Origin: Actinoplanes couchii | Lineage (GTDB): Bacteria > Actinomycetota > Actinomycetes > Mycobacteriales > Micromonosporaceae | Direction: 5' to 3' | Assembly: GCF_016862075.1 (NCBI RefSeq) | Contig: NZ_BOMG01000102.1 | Span: forward strand, 62,001 to 126,000 | Length of the DNA stretch: 64,000 bases | Part shown: piece by piece, positions 1-7,899 of the stretch | How the letters are laid out: every line of letters starts with the position of its first letter | Position numbering within the stretch: position 1 is the stretch's first letter | Position numbers and translations under genes: made by a program | The notes under the pieces: model-generated | What the model was told of the DNA's origin: nothing | The model's input: the letters and a program-made list of their open reading frames with translations, nothing else | Databases searched by the model: none

Positions 1-78
1 ACTGAGACCGGTTCGGCTACTAAGACCGGTTCGGTCACGAAGACCGGTTCGGTCACGAAGACCAGTGAGGAATCCTGA
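1..78 (+). CDS. C-terminal tail of an upstream protein with KTGSVT repeats (partial)
   Basis: Frame 1 is open from the window edge to a TGA at 76-78. It encodes a low-complexity tail of hexapeptide repeats (TETGSAT, then KTGSVT twice, then KTSEES). The stop overlaps the ATG of the next gene in TGATG, so the two genes are probably translationally coupled. Only 25 residues are visible, so the function cannot be judged. A basic Thr/Ser-rich repeat tail suggests a disordered C-terminus. The coding reading is supported by the in-frame repeats and the coupled stop/start. Confidence 0.6.
   Translation, partial: TETGSATKTGSVTKTGSVTKTSEES
4..63 (+). repeat. 18-bp tandem repeat
   Basis: The unit AAGACCGGTTCGGTCACG occurs twice perfectly (22-39, 40-57), is preceded by a diverged unit (4-21) and followed by a partial unit. 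The period is a multiple of three and keeps the KTGSVT reading frame. More units may lie upstream of the window. Confidence 0.85.
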
Positions 79-488
79 TGGTGACAAAACGTGGTCTTCG
101 TTTTCAGGTCGCAGCCGCCGTGCTGGTGGCAGCGCTGTCCGCGCTGGCCTGGTTCGGCTGGCTGGGCTGGGACACCGAGTACCAGTTCGACGCGGCCACC
201 AACTCGTACAGTGGGCCGTACGAAATCTGGCAGGTTGTCGGTTGTGGGTTGTCGCTGGTGATCCTGCTGGTCGGGGCGTTGCTGGCCGGGACGCGTGAGG
301 TGGCGGCGGCGGCCGCGCTGACCGTCGGGTTCACCGTGGCCTGGACCATCGGCGCGGCCCGGACCGACCAGACCGGCCTGTTCGCGGTCGGCGCCGTCAT
401 GGTGTTCCTGGGACTGGCGGCGGCCTCCGGCCTGATCGCCGCGATCATGTTCGGCATCCGTGACCGACGGTCACCTGGTGCTGGGTGA
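78..488 (+). CDS. Four-helix integral membrane protein, unknown function
   Basis: A 136-residue protein with four predicted membrane segments at about residues 9-29, 51-70, 75-95 and 102-125. A short extracytoplasmic loop after helix 1 contains aromatic and acidic residues (DTEYQFDAATNSY). The C-terminus is basic (RDRRSPG). I recognise no catalytic motif or family. Its ATG overlaps the stop of the upstream repeat-tailed gene, so the pair is probably an operon and the proteins may work together at the membrane. Confidence 0.75.
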   Translation: MVTKRGLRFQVAAAVLVAALSALAWFGWLGWDTEYQFDAATNSYSGPYEIWQVVGCGLSLVILLVGALLAGTREVAAAAALTVGFTVAWTIGAARTDQTGLFAVGAVMVFLGLAAASGLIAAIMFGIRDRRSPGAG

Positions 489-582
489 AGCCGGCCCTGA
501 GTGAGCCGGCTTCGGACGAGGCCGGCCTCGGGTGAGCGGCGAGGCCGGCCCTGAGAGAGCGGTGAGACCGGCCCTGGGCGCG
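487..582. repeat. Degenerate GAGGCCGGCCCTGAG direct repeats
   Basis: The gap after the membrane protein carries four to five diverged copies of a 15-24 bp unit around GAGGCCGGCC(C/T). Each unit contains the palindrome GCCGGC or GGCCGGCC. The motif resembles the GAGACCGG of the coding repeat at the window start. It could act as a terminator-like structure or be simple repeat expansion. Confidence 0.45.
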
Positions 583-610
583 GCCGGGTGGTGCGGCCTA
601 TCGTGGACCG

Positions 611-1564
611 GTGGTCGGCAACCTCGAGACGTTTCAGGGCAAATTGGCGGACAGCGGATTCCCGACGCTGGTCAACCTGCTGGCCGGCCCGGACTTCCGG
701 GCCCGGATGACCACGCGCGACCTCGGGCCGCTGCGACTGGTCTCGCTCGGCACGCCCGCGAGCGCGGTCGTCGGGACGGCGCGTGACGTACCGGACGGCG
801 AGAACCTGGCGGTCAAGGTGATGACCCGGGGCCGGACCCGGATCGAGCAGGGGCACGGTGACGCCGACCTCGGGCCGGCCGACTGGGTGCTGCTCGATCC
901 CACCAGGGCGGTCCGGTTCGAGAGCACCGCCTCGACACACGTCACGATCCTGCTGCCGCGCCGGGAGCTGCGGATCCGGCCGGCACAGATCGACCGGCTG
1001 ATCGGCGTCCGCATCGACGGCAGGCAGGGCCCGGGAGCCCTGGTGTCGGCGCTGGCCCGGGATTCGGCCCGGTCGATGAGCGGGTTCCGCCCCGGTGACG
1101 CGCTGCGATCGGCGGCCGCGGTGGTCGAGCTGATCGCCGTCGCGCTGGAGGCCCGGCTGGGTGCGGAACGATCGGCCCCGGACGAGCGGTTACGTGACCG
1201 GATCACCGGCTACATCGAGGCCCGGCTGGCCGATGCCGATCTGTCCCCGGCCGGCATCGCCGCCGCCCACCACATCTCGATACGACGGCTGCACAAGCTG
1301 TTCGAGGACCAGCCGCTCACGGTTGCCGCCCTGATCCGCCGTCGCCGCCTGGAGCGCTGCCGGGCCGAGCTGATCGCAAGCGGTCACACGATCACGGCGG
1401 TGGCCGCGCGCTGGGGCTTTGTGGACCCGACCCACTTCAGCAAACTCTTCAAGGCGACGTACGGCTATCCCGCCCGTGCACTGATTGACGCCAACCGTGC
1501 GCTGACGACCAGGACACCCGGGCCCGGCCCGGAACAGGATGGTGATCACCAAGGCAAGTGGTGA
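611..1564 (+). CDS. AraC-family transcriptional regulator
   Basis: A 317-residue protein with an AraC-binding-like N-terminal sensor region (about 20-180) and the usual pair of helix-turn-helix motifs at the C-terminus, near 210-235 (IAAAHHISIRRLHKLFED) and 260-288 (AVAARWGFVDPTHFSKLFKA). The second motif has the classic GF.D.SHFSR-type signature. The GTG start has no clear Shine-Dalgarno sequence. It lies 14 bp upstream of a cupin gene in the same direction, which may be its target. The ligand is unknown. Confidence 0.88.
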   Translation: MVGNLETFQGKLADSGFPTLVNLLAGPDFRARMTTRDLGPLRLVSLGTPASAVVGTARDVPDGENLAVKVMTRGRTRIEQGHGDADLGPADWVLLDPTRAVRFESTASTHVTILLPRRELRIRPAQIDRLIGVRIDGRQGPGALVSALARDSARSMSGFRPGDALRSAAAVVELIAVALEARLGAERSAPDERLRDRITGYIEARLADADLSPAGIAAAHHISIRRLHKLFEDQPLTVAALIRRRRLERCRAELIASGHTITAVAARWGFVDPTHFSKLFKATYGYPARALIDANRALTTRTPGPGPEQDGDHQGKW

Positions 1565-1578
1565 CAAGGAGAGCATTC

Positions 1579-2040
1579 ATGGCGAAGGTATCGATCGTCC
1601 GGCCCGGTGAAGGCGAGATCCTCGGCAGCGGCCCGGCGCGGGTCCGGATCCTGGAGAACGGCGAGCACACCCAGCACCGGCTGGGATTCGCCGAGATCAC
1701 CGTTCCGCCGGGTTTCCCGAGCCCGTTGCAGCACCGGCACGCCCAGCACGACGAGGGCTTCTACGTGCTGTCCGGGACGCTCCGGTTCACCATCGGCGAG
1801 GACGACCACATCGCCGGGCCCGGCACCTGGGTGATCGTGCCGACCGGGGCGCCGCACACGTTCGCCAACGACGGCGACGAGACGGCGGTCATGCTGAACA
1901 CGTTCACGCCGGACCTGTACGTGCAGTACTTCCGGGACTTCAAGGCACTGATCGATTCCGGGCAGCCGGTGAACGCCGACACGATGACGCCGCTGTGGAA
2001 GCGCTACGGCACCGAGATCTCCGACGAGTACGCCTCGTAG
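1579..2040 (+). CDS. Single-domain cupin protein
   Basis: A 153-residue cupin. Motif 1 is visible as HRHAQHDEGFYVLSG, with the two His and Glu metal ligands, and motif 2 as the PTGAPHTF segment about 35 residues later. The ATG at 1579 is chosen over an in-frame GTG at 1558 because AAGGAGAG sits 6 bp upstream. Small actinobacterial cupins include dioxygenases, isomerases and sugar-binding proteins, so the reaction is not predictable. It is probably co-transcribed with the AraC gene just upstream. Confidence 0.85.
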   Translation: MAKVSIVRPGEGEILGSGPARVRILENGEHTQHRLGFAEITVPPGFPSPLQHRHAQHDEGFYVLSGTLRFTIGEDDHIAGPGTWVIVPTGAPHTFANDGDETAVMLNTFTPDLYVQYFRDFKALIDSGQPVNADTMTPLWKRYGTEISDEYAS

Positions 2041-2093
2041 GGTCCGGCAGGTGGCCGCGAGCCCGGGCACCACCAGGTGCCTACGCTGGAGCG

Positions 2094-2972
2094 ATGGACA
2101 ACCGGGCCGAAGTCAGCGCGTTCCTCAAGTCGCGCCGGGGCAGGATCACTCCGGATCAGGCGGGCGTGCCGTCGTACGGCGAGCGCCGGGTGCCGGGGTT
2201 GCGGCGTAGCGAGGTCGCTCAGCTGGCCGGGGTGAGCGCCGAGTACTACACCCGGCTCGAGCGCGGCAATGTGGGCGGTGTCTCCGAGAGCGTCCTGAAC
2301 GCGCTGGCCGGAGCGCTGCAGCTGGACGAGATCGAACGGGCGCACCTGCGTCATCTGGCGCGGGCGGCGGCCACCCCGGGCTCTCGGGTGGGCCGGCGCG
2401 CCGTGGTCCCGTCGGTGCGGCGGTCGGTGCTGCGGCTGATCGAGGGTATGCCCGGAATGCCGGCGTACGTCAGTAACAACCGTCTTGACGTGCTGGCGAC
2501 CAACGCGCTCGGTCGTGCCCTGATGAGCGATCTGTACGTCGATCCCGCCAGCGAGGAGAACATGGCCCGGTTCACGTTCCTGAACCCGGTTGCCCGGCAC
2601 TTCTACCTCGACTACGACCGTGTCGCCCGGAGCACCGTCGGGCACTTCCGGGCCGAGGCGGTCAAGAACCCCTGCGACAGCGGGCTGTCGGCCTTGATCG
2701 GCGAGTTGACGGCCCGCAGCGACACGTTCCGCGTGTTGTGGGGCGCCCACGACGTGCTCGCCTTCCGTGACGGCAGCAAACGCTTCCGGCACCCGGTCGT
2801 GGGTGAGTTCACCCTCGACTTCGAAGCGCTGCCGCTACCGGACGACAGCGGTCTGCAACTGGCGATCTACAACGCCGAGCCGGGTAGTACCGCGGCTGAT
2901 GCCCTGACCCTGCTCGCCAGGTGGGCCGCGACCACCCGCAGCCCGGCGGACGTCCCGTCAGTCGAGGGCTGA
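2094..2972 (+). CDS. XRE-family regulator with MmyB-like sensor domain
   Basis: A 292-residue protein. Residues about 5-75 form an XRE helix-turn-helix (VPGLRRSEVAQLAGVSAEYY, then TRLERG). The rest matches the MmyB-like ligand-binding region typical of actinobacterial regulators (VSNNRLDVLATNALGRAL, NMARFTFLNP). The ATG at 2094 is chosen because upstream sequence in this frame is arginine-rich shadow coding. Members of this family often control an adjacent oxidoreductase; an aldo/keto reductase gene follows 115 bp downstream. The effector is unknown. Confidence 0.87.
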   Translation: MDNRAEVSAFLKSRRGRITPDQAGVPSYGERRVPGLRRSEVAQLAGVSAEYYTRLERGNVGGVSESVLNALAGALQLDEIERAHLRHLARAAATPGSRVGRRAVVPSVRRSVLRLIEGMPGMPAYVSNNRLDVLATNALGRALMSDLYVDPASEENMARFTFLNPVARHFYLDYDRVARSTVGHFRAEAVKNPCDSGLSALIGELTARSDTFRVLWGAHDVLAFRDGSKRFRHPVVGEFTLDFEALPLPDDSGLQLAIYNAEPGSTAADALTLLARWAATTRSPADVPSVEG

Positions 2973-3087
2973 CCGGCGCTGGGGGGCCCTGCCGGTACCT
3001 GCTACGCCAGGGACTCTCACCCCAGCCGGGTTCCGGGCTTTCCTGGTGGGGCAGGAACGACCACGGCAGATCACGAGGAACATGATC

Positions 3088-3939
3088 ATGAGCAAGACCC
3101 CCACCGTCACCTTGAACAACGGCGTCGAGATGCCGCTGCTCGGCTTCGGCGTCTTCCTGATCCCACCGGATGACACCGAGCGAGCCGTCCTCCAGGCGCT
3201 CGAAGCCGGCTACCGCTCGATCGACACCGCAGCGGCCTACCAGAACGAGGAAGCCGTCGGGCGCGCGATCGCCGCCAGTGGCATCCCGCGCGACGAGCTG
3301 TTCGTCACGACGAAGCTCTGGATCACGGATGCCGGTGACGAACCGGCCCAGCGGGCGATCGGAACGTCGCTACGTAAGCTCGGCCTCGACCAGCTCGACC
3401 TGTGCCTGATCCACGTGCCCTACGGGGACTACTACGGCACCTGGCGCGCGCTGGAGGCCGCTCATCGTCAGGGCTCGGTACGTGCCATCGGGGTCTCGAA
3501 CTTTCACCCCGACCGGCTCACCGACCTGATCGCGCACAACGAGGTCGTCCCAGCCGTCGACCAGGTCGAGACACATCCCTACCTCCAGCGCACCGACGAC
3601 GAGCAGGCCATGCGCAAGCGCACCGTGCAGATCGAATCCTGGGGGCCGCTGGCGCAGGGGCAGCACAATCTGCTCCAGGATCCGGTTCTCCTGGAACTGG
3701 CCCGCACCCACGGCAAGTCCACGGCTCAGGTCGTGCTCCGCTGGCTGACGCAGCGCCGGGTGCCGGCGGTCGTGAAGTCCACCAGGCCCCAGCGCATCCG
3801 CGAGAACCTCGCCGTCTTCGACTTCGAGCTCACCGACGCCGAGATGGCGCGGATCGCGGCCCTCGACGGCAGGACCGGACCGACCTTCGACCTCCGCGAC
3901 GCCGACACCGTCGACTTCACCAACAACATGACGCACTGA
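3088..3939 (+). CDS. Aldo/keto reductase
   Basis: A 283-residue protein of the NADPH-dependent aldo/keto reductase superfamily. The tetrad is visible as Asp and Tyr in GYRSIDTAAAYQNEEAVGRA, Lys in FVTTKLW and His in CLIHVPYG. The usual LIHWP is LIHVPYG here, a mild change beside the catalytic His. The C-terminal cofactor region (VVKSTRPQRIRENL) is intact. ATG 3088 is preferred to ATG 3082 because ACGAGGAA is 7 bp upstream. The substrate is unknown. The XRE/MmyB gene upstream is a plausible regulator. Confidence 0.92.
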   Translation: MSKTPTVTLNNGVEMPLLGFGVFLIPPDDTERAVLQALEAGYRSIDTAAAYQNEEAVGRAIAASGIPRDELFVTTKLWITDAGDEPAQRAIGTSLRKLGLDQLDLCLIHVPYGDYYGTWRALEAAHRQGSVRAIGVSNFHPDRLTDLIAHNEVVPAVDQVETHPYLQRTDDEQAMRKRTVQIESWGPLAQGQHNLLQDPVLLELARTHGKSTAQVVLRWLTQRRVPAVVKSTRPQRIRENLAVFDFELTDAEMARIAALDGRTGPTFDLRDADTVDFTNNMTH

Positions 3940-3954
3940 TGGCGTCCCTCTGAG

Positions 3955-4902
3955 TCATCCCTGCCGGTGCATCGGTCCCCGTGCGGGATCGGCGGAGCGG
4001 CCCGGGTCACCGGGATCGGCTGAAGCGCCGGTGGCACGTCGTTGTCTCAGGGCGGCGATCACCGCCGCCACGGCCGGGTGGGCGGCGGCACCGCGCCGGA
4101 AGCCGATGCTGGTGCGCCTGCTGACGGGCAGCGCGGTCAGTCGCACTCCCGCGGGTGGCGTGGTGGCGGCGAGCTCGGGGACCAGGGAGACGCCCTGCCC
4201 GGCGGCGACCAGGGCGAGGACGGTGGCGAAGTCGTCCGCGTGGTGCCGGGCCCGCGGGATGAACTCGGCGTCCCGGCAGACCCGCAGGATGGCCTCGTGA
4301 CACAGGGTGCCCGGCGTGGCCAGGATCCACGGGGTGGACGCGACGCCGGCGACGGAGCCGGTCGCGGTCGACGCGGGTTCAGCCAGATAGACCGTCTCCC
4401 GCAGCAGCGGAACGGAGTCCAGGGACGGGTCGGGTTCGGCCGGGGCGATGTCGTAGTCGCTGGTCAGCCCCACGTCCAGACGCCGCTCGCGGAGCGCGGC
4501 CGGGACCAGCGCCGGGTCCAACTCGGTGACGGTCAGCTCCAGGGCGGGGTGGTCGTGCCCCAGCGTGACCAGCACCGGCGGCAGCAGGGTGCGCATCACG
4601 CTGGGGAACGCGCCGATCCGCACCGGCCCGGCCGGCCCGGATCGGACGGCGGCGAGCGAGGCGCCCGCCTCCTCCAGTGCGGCCAGGACCGTCTCGGTGT
4701 GCCGGACCAGGACCTGCCCGGCGGCGGTGAGCGTGACCCGGCGGCCGGTGCGTTCCAGCAGTGCCACCCCGGTCTCCCGCTCCAGGGCGGTGAGCTGCTG
4801 GGACACCGCGGAAGCCGTGTAGGACCGGGCGTCGGCGACGGCGGCGATGGTGCCGAGCCGGTGCAGATCGCTGAGCAGCCGGAGCCGGCGGACGTCGAGC
4901 AT
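3955..4902 (-). CDS. LysR-family transcriptional regulator
   Basis: A 315-residue protein with an N-terminal winged helix-turn-helix (about 1-60; SYTASAVSQQLTALERETG) followed by the LysR substrate-binding fold to about 290. The C-terminal 25 residues are Pro/Asp/Gly-rich and probably disordered. It is transcribed divergently from the DapA-family gene at 4968 across a 65 bp gap full of inverted repeats, the standard LysR arrangement, so that gene is the likely target. It converges on the aldo/keto reductase gene. Confidence 0.92.
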   Translation of the reverse strand: MLDVRRLRLLSDLHRLGTIAAVADARSYTASAVSQQLTALERETGVALLERTGRRVTLTAAGQVLVRHTETVLAALEEAGASLAAVRSGPAGPVRIGAFPSVMRTLLPPVLVTLGHDHPALELTVTELDPALVPAALRERRLDVGLTSDYDIAPAEPDPSLDSVPLLRETVYLAEPASTATGSVAGVASTPWILATPGTLCHEAILRVCRDAEFIPRARHHADDFATVLALVAAGQGVSLVPELAATTPPAGVRLTALPVSRRTSIGFRRGAAAHPAVAAVIAALRQRRATGASADPGDPGRSADPARGPMHRQG

Positions 4903-4955
4903 CAGTTCAGCTTACGCTCGACCGTCGAAACGTGAACTGGACCTGATGCTCGACG
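4893..4955. promoter_or_regulatory. Nested inverted repeats between lysR and the dapA-family gene
   Basis: Perfect 13-bp arms, CGTCGAGCATCAG (4893-4905) and CTGATGCTCGACG (4943-4955), enclose perfect 7-bp arms, CAGTTCA (4903-4909) and TGAACTG (4933-4939), with centres 3 bp apart. The outer left arm covers the start codon of the LysR gene, so its first codons are mirrored on the other side. This is a likely LysR-binding region controlling both genes. Confidence 0.6.
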
Positions 4956-4967
4956 GCGACCAGGCTG

Positions 4968-5837
4968 ATGGTCATGACACTGAACGGGATCCTGGTACCG
5001 CTGATCACGCCTTTCGACACCGACGGCACGGTGGCGCTCGGCGCCCTGGAACGCCTGGCCCACCGGGTTCTCGACGAGGGCGCGGCCGGGCTCGTCGCGC
5101 TCGGCACCACCGGTGAGCCGGGTTCGCTGACCGCCGCCGAGCAGGAGGCGGTGGTCGAGGTGACCGCGGCGGTCAGCCGGGAGCGCGGCACGACGCTGCT
5201 GGTCGGCGCCCGGCCGGATCTCGTGGCCCGCCCGGAGGTCACGGCCGCCCTCGTCACGGTCCCGGCTTTTGTACGCCCGGGCGAGGCAGGCGTGATCGCC
5301 CACTTCGAGACGGTGGCCGCGACGATGCCGGTGGTGATCTACCACGTCCCGTACCGGACCGGTCAGCAATTGTCGGCGCAGACGCTGCTGCGTCTGGCCG
5401 CGATCCCCGGCGTGATCGGCATGAAGTACTCGGCCGGCGCGATCGACGAGACGACGGCCGCCCTGGTTGCCGGCATGCCGGACGGTTTCGCCCTGCTCGG
5501 CGGCGACGACGCGGTCCTGTCCCCACTGCTGGCGATCGGCGCACACGGCGGCATAGCGGCCTCGGCAAACGTGGACGCCAGGTCCTTCGTGGATCTGCAC
5601 ACCGCCTGGCGAGACGGCGACATCGAGCGCGCACGCACACTCGGCAACCGCCTCACCGCCCTGTCCCGGTCCCTGTTCGCCGAGCCCAACCCCACAGTGA
5701 TCAAGGGGACACTGCACGATCAAGAGCACATTCCGACCACGTCGGTACGCCTACCCCTGCTCCCCGCGGCCCCGGCCTCGATCCGTCACGCCCTGGACCG
5801 CCTGACGCTCAGCGGCTCTGCCCGAGGAACCCGGTGA
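4968..5837 (+). CDS. Dihydrodipicolinate synthase / N-acetylneuraminate lyase family aldolase
   Basis: A 289-residue TIM-barrel class I aldolase. Visible motifs are the pyruvate-binding GTTGEPGSL, the Tyr in YHVPYRTG and the Schiff-base Lys in IGMKYSAGA (about residue 153). In this family pyruvate condenses with, or is released from, an aldehyde or oxoacid substrate. The divergent LysR gene points to a catabolic member rather than lysine synthesis. The start may be ATG 4968 or ATG 4974. The 3' end overlaps the convergent SMI1-like gene by 29 bp. Confidence 0.87.
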   Translation: MVMTLNGILVPLITPFDTDGTVALGALERLAHRVLDEGAAGLVALGTTGEPGSLTAAEQEAVVEVTAAVSRERGTTLLVGARPDLVARPEVTAALVTVPAFVRPGEAGVIAHFETVAATMPVVIYHVPYRTGQQLSAQTLLRLAAIPGVIGMKYSAGAIDETTAALVAGMPDGFALLGGDDAVLSPLLAIGAHGGIAASANVDARSFVDLHTAWRDGDIERARTLGNRLTALSRSLFAEPNPTVIKGTLHDQEHIPTTSVRLPLLPAAPASIRHALDRLTLSGSARGTR

Positions 5838-6471
5838 TGGTGCCGCGGACCGACGGATCCTGTTCCGTGGCCAGGTGATCGGTGAGGACCTCGCGCAAGT
5901 GCGGGCTCAGCGATCGTCCGTCGCGGTGGTGGTGGGTCATCAGGATCGCGGCGAGTGACCGGAGTTCCGGATCCCGGTCGGCGAGCGCCACCGGCAGGAG
6001 ATCCCGTCCGGCGTCACCCTGTGCGCCCAGCGCGCGCAGGATCGCCCCACGGACGACGGCGTTCGGTTCCGCCGGATACACCTCGGCGAGCGTGCCCGGA
6101 AGCGACCGGCCCCCAGTGGGATACGTGATGAACGTGCAGGCAGCCGCCCGCCGGCGTGCCACATCGGGATCGGTGGCCAGGGTGGTCACCAGTTCCGTCT
6201 CGTCCCCGGCCATCTGATCGGTGAACCAGGTCAGATCACGGTGCCCGGTCAGGACGAAGTCGAGCCACCGCTCGTACCAGGCCAGGAAATCCGTGTCGAC
6301 GATCAGCGTGATCGAGCAGAAGCGGCGACTCGTGAACCGGCGGAACTCCTCGGGCAACCGGATGCCGCAGCGGTCCTCGAAGGCGGTGACCTGGTGCTCG
6401 GTCAGTGGTGGTCCGAGGGTTTCGGGCAGGGTTGTGAGTTTGGTCTGGATCCTGGTGATCCGGTCGTCCAC
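5809..6471 (-). CDS. SMI1/KNR4-like protein with shortened central region
   Basis: A 220-residue protein. The first 45 residues resemble an SMI1/KNR4 N-terminus (LTEHQVTAFEDRCGIRLPEE) and it then jumps almost directly to a DTDFLAWYERWLD block and an Ala/Leu-rich HEAT-like C-terminus. The 398-residue protein at 33926-35122 shares both ends but has about 100 extra residues between them, where the fold's core lies. SMI1/KNR4 proteins in bacteria often act as immunity proteins to polymorphic toxins. This one looks internally deleted and may have lost that function. Confidence 0.7.
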   Translation of the reverse strand: MDDRITRIQTKLTTLPETLGPPLTEHQVTAFEDRCGIRLPEEFRRFTSRRFCSITLIVDTDFLAWYERWLDFVLTGHRDLTWFTDQMAGDETELVTTLATDPDVARRRAAACTFITYPTGGRSLPGTLAEVYPAEPNAVVRGAILRALGAQGDAGRDLLPVALADRDPELRSLAAILMTHHHRDGRSLSPHLREVLTDHLATEQDPSVRGTITGFLGQSR

Positions 6472-6510
6472 GGGAACTTCTTGTCATGGGTGAGCAGACG
6501 GTGGAAGCCG

Positions 6511-6981
6511 TCAGAGTACAAGTTTCATCCGCGGCGCCGACGTCATGGTGAAGCCCAGTTTTGTGTAGAGGGGCCGGGCGTCGCGGGTGGCGCTCAGGTC
6601 GACGCGGTCGGCGGCTATGGAGCGGGCCCAGTTCAGCACGTCCAGGATGATGGTGGTGGCGAAGCCGTTGCCGCGGTGGCAGGGCACGGTGATCACGTTC
6701 ATCAGGCGGACGGTGCGGCCCTTCACGCAGTGCGGGTTCGGCACACCGACCTCCAGGGTGCCGATGGCGGTGGCCACGATCGTGCCACCGACCTCGATCA
6801 CCGGGAAGCGGGCGTTGTCGGCGTCGTCGACGAGGCGGGTGAACCAGCCGGCCGCGTGGTGCCGCCACGGCTCCCGGGTGGCGGTGACCGCCTCGCCGAA
6901 CAGCAGGGCCCAGAGCTGGACCAGCTCACCGCAGTCCTCGGGGGTGGCGGCCCGCAGACGGCCGTCGACAACGCTTGACAC
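6511..6981 (-). CDS. GNAT-family N-acetyltransferase
   Basis: About 156 residues with the GNAT fold: RLRAATPEDCGELVQLWALL at the start, acceptor-side strands, the acetyl-CoA loop region VPCHRGNGFATTIILDVL (matching R/Q-x-x-G-x-G/A) and a C-terminal YTKLGFTM strand. The GTG at 6981 is chosen because everything upstream in this frame is antisense shadow of the TetR remnant. No strong ribosome site is visible. The acceptor substrate is unknown. Confidence 0.82.
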   Translation of the reverse strand: MSSVVDGRLRAATPEDCGELVQLWALLFGEAVTATREPWRHHAAGWFTRLVDDADNARFPVIEVGGTIVATAIGTLEVGVPNPHCVKGRTVRLMNVITVPCHRGNGFATTIILDVLNWARSIAADRVDLSATRDARPLYTKLGFTMTSAPRMKLVL

Positions 6982-7015
6982 GCCGACATGCTGACACGTC
7001 CCGGTTGCCGGCCGT

Positions 7016-7499
7016 TCACCGGCCCAGGATGACGTCCAGACCCCGCGCGAACAGGGTGTCCTCGGACCACCGCCCGGTATCCAGATGACCGGATTCGACC
7101 AGCGTCGGATAGGCGCCCTGGTCCGCGGTGACGTGGTCGCGGGCCGAGGCCGTCGGGACGTCCCGCCAGGCGGTCTCGGTGACGGCCGCCGATCACGTAG
7201 TTGGCCAGCAGCCGGGTCGTCACCGCCAGCCGCTCGCCGGTGAATCCGCCCCGGACCAGGCAGGACTGCAGGAACTCGGTGCGTGCGAGAACGTTCGGCC
7301 CCAGCATCGGCCGGCCGATCAGGGCGGGCACCCACGGGTGGGCGAGCATCGCGGCCCGCCACCCGAGCAGCAGCGCCACCACGTCGGAGCGCCAGGCGGC
7401 ACTCACCGCCGGGATCGCCACCTCACCGAAGACCTCGTCGACGGCCAGATCCAGAACATCGTCCCTGGTACGTACGTGCCAGTACAGCGCCGTCGAGAT
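7016..7499 (-). pseudogene. TetR-family regulator remnant (5'-truncated, frameshifted)
   Basis: Reading the minus strand from 7499 gives ISTALYWHVRTRDDVLDLAV, the end of a TetR helix-turn-helix and its following helix, then a TetR C-terminal domain (AWRSDVVALLLGWRAAMLAH and onward to LLANYVIGG). At about 7186 the frame must shift to continue as VTETAWRDVPTASA and finish at DVILGR with a stop at 7016-7018. Upstream of 7499 the frame is closed, so the first HTH helices are gone. Truncation plus frameshift makes it nonfunctional. Confidence 0.72.
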
Positions 7500-7704
7500 T
7501 CAACTGGACAGTGATCATGCGGCCGCCCGCCGCGTGATGGCCCTGCACCTGGCGGGGCGGGTGCACCGGGAGTCGGTCGAGGCGGCGCGGGCCGAGGTCT
7601 GGCGGCACGGGCGGACCCCGGCCGGGGAGCCGGTTTTTGTCGGGGTCAGCAACGGGGAGCCGGTGCGGCTGCTCTACGACGTCGAGGTCCATCTGGGGGA
7701 GTGA
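7495..7704 (+). pseudogene. 3' fragment of an unidentified plus-strand gene
   Basis: Plus-strand frame 1 from about 7495 to a TGA at 7702-7704 has normal amino-acid composition (MALHLAGRVHRESVEAARAE, then GEPVFVGVSNGEPVRLLYDV). It abuts the truncated TetR gene head to head, and neither has its 5' end. A 56-codon gene could start at GTG 7534 or ATG 7537, but no ribosome site is seen. I do not recognise the family. Confidence 0.45.
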
Positions 7705-7727
7705 CTGCCGGAAACGGGGTTCGCGGG

Positions 7728-7820
7728 ACCACCGCGTCCGGCCCGGCGGTCGCGGGTCGGTCCCGAGAGGGGACCGCCTCGCGTGGTCGATGCGGGACCG
7801 TTTCGGTGGAGCGTACAAAA
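7728..7820 (+). repeat. Structured dispersed element, copy A
   Basis: This 93-bp element has three potential hairpins. The first pairs ACCGC with GCGGT around TCCGGCCCG. The second pairs CGGTCCC with GGGACCG around GAGAG. The third pairs ACCG with CGGT around TTT. It ends GTACAAAA. The 56-bp core aligns without gaps to copies at 18928 and 24066. It lies 80 bp upstream of the agmatine operon, in the same orientation, so it could lie in that operon's leader. Confidence 0.65.
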
Positions 7821-7899
7821 GTGTGGAAAGATTGGATTTAACAGGGATTTGCAACGGAATCCCTTGCCCAATGCGGTGGTGGCTACCAATATTGCTGGG

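Noticed and set aside
489..582. CRISPR array
   Set aside because: Units are 15-24 bp, diverged and directly adjacent with no unique spacers.
2983..3060. Possible fourth copy of the structured element
   Set aside because: Only TACGCCAGGGA-type resemblance to copy C; the ACCACCGC(A/G)TCCGG core is absent.
7783..7899. Upstream start for aguB at 7783
   Set aside because: The extra 39 residues run through structured element A and are not conserved-looking; ATG 7900 fits family length.
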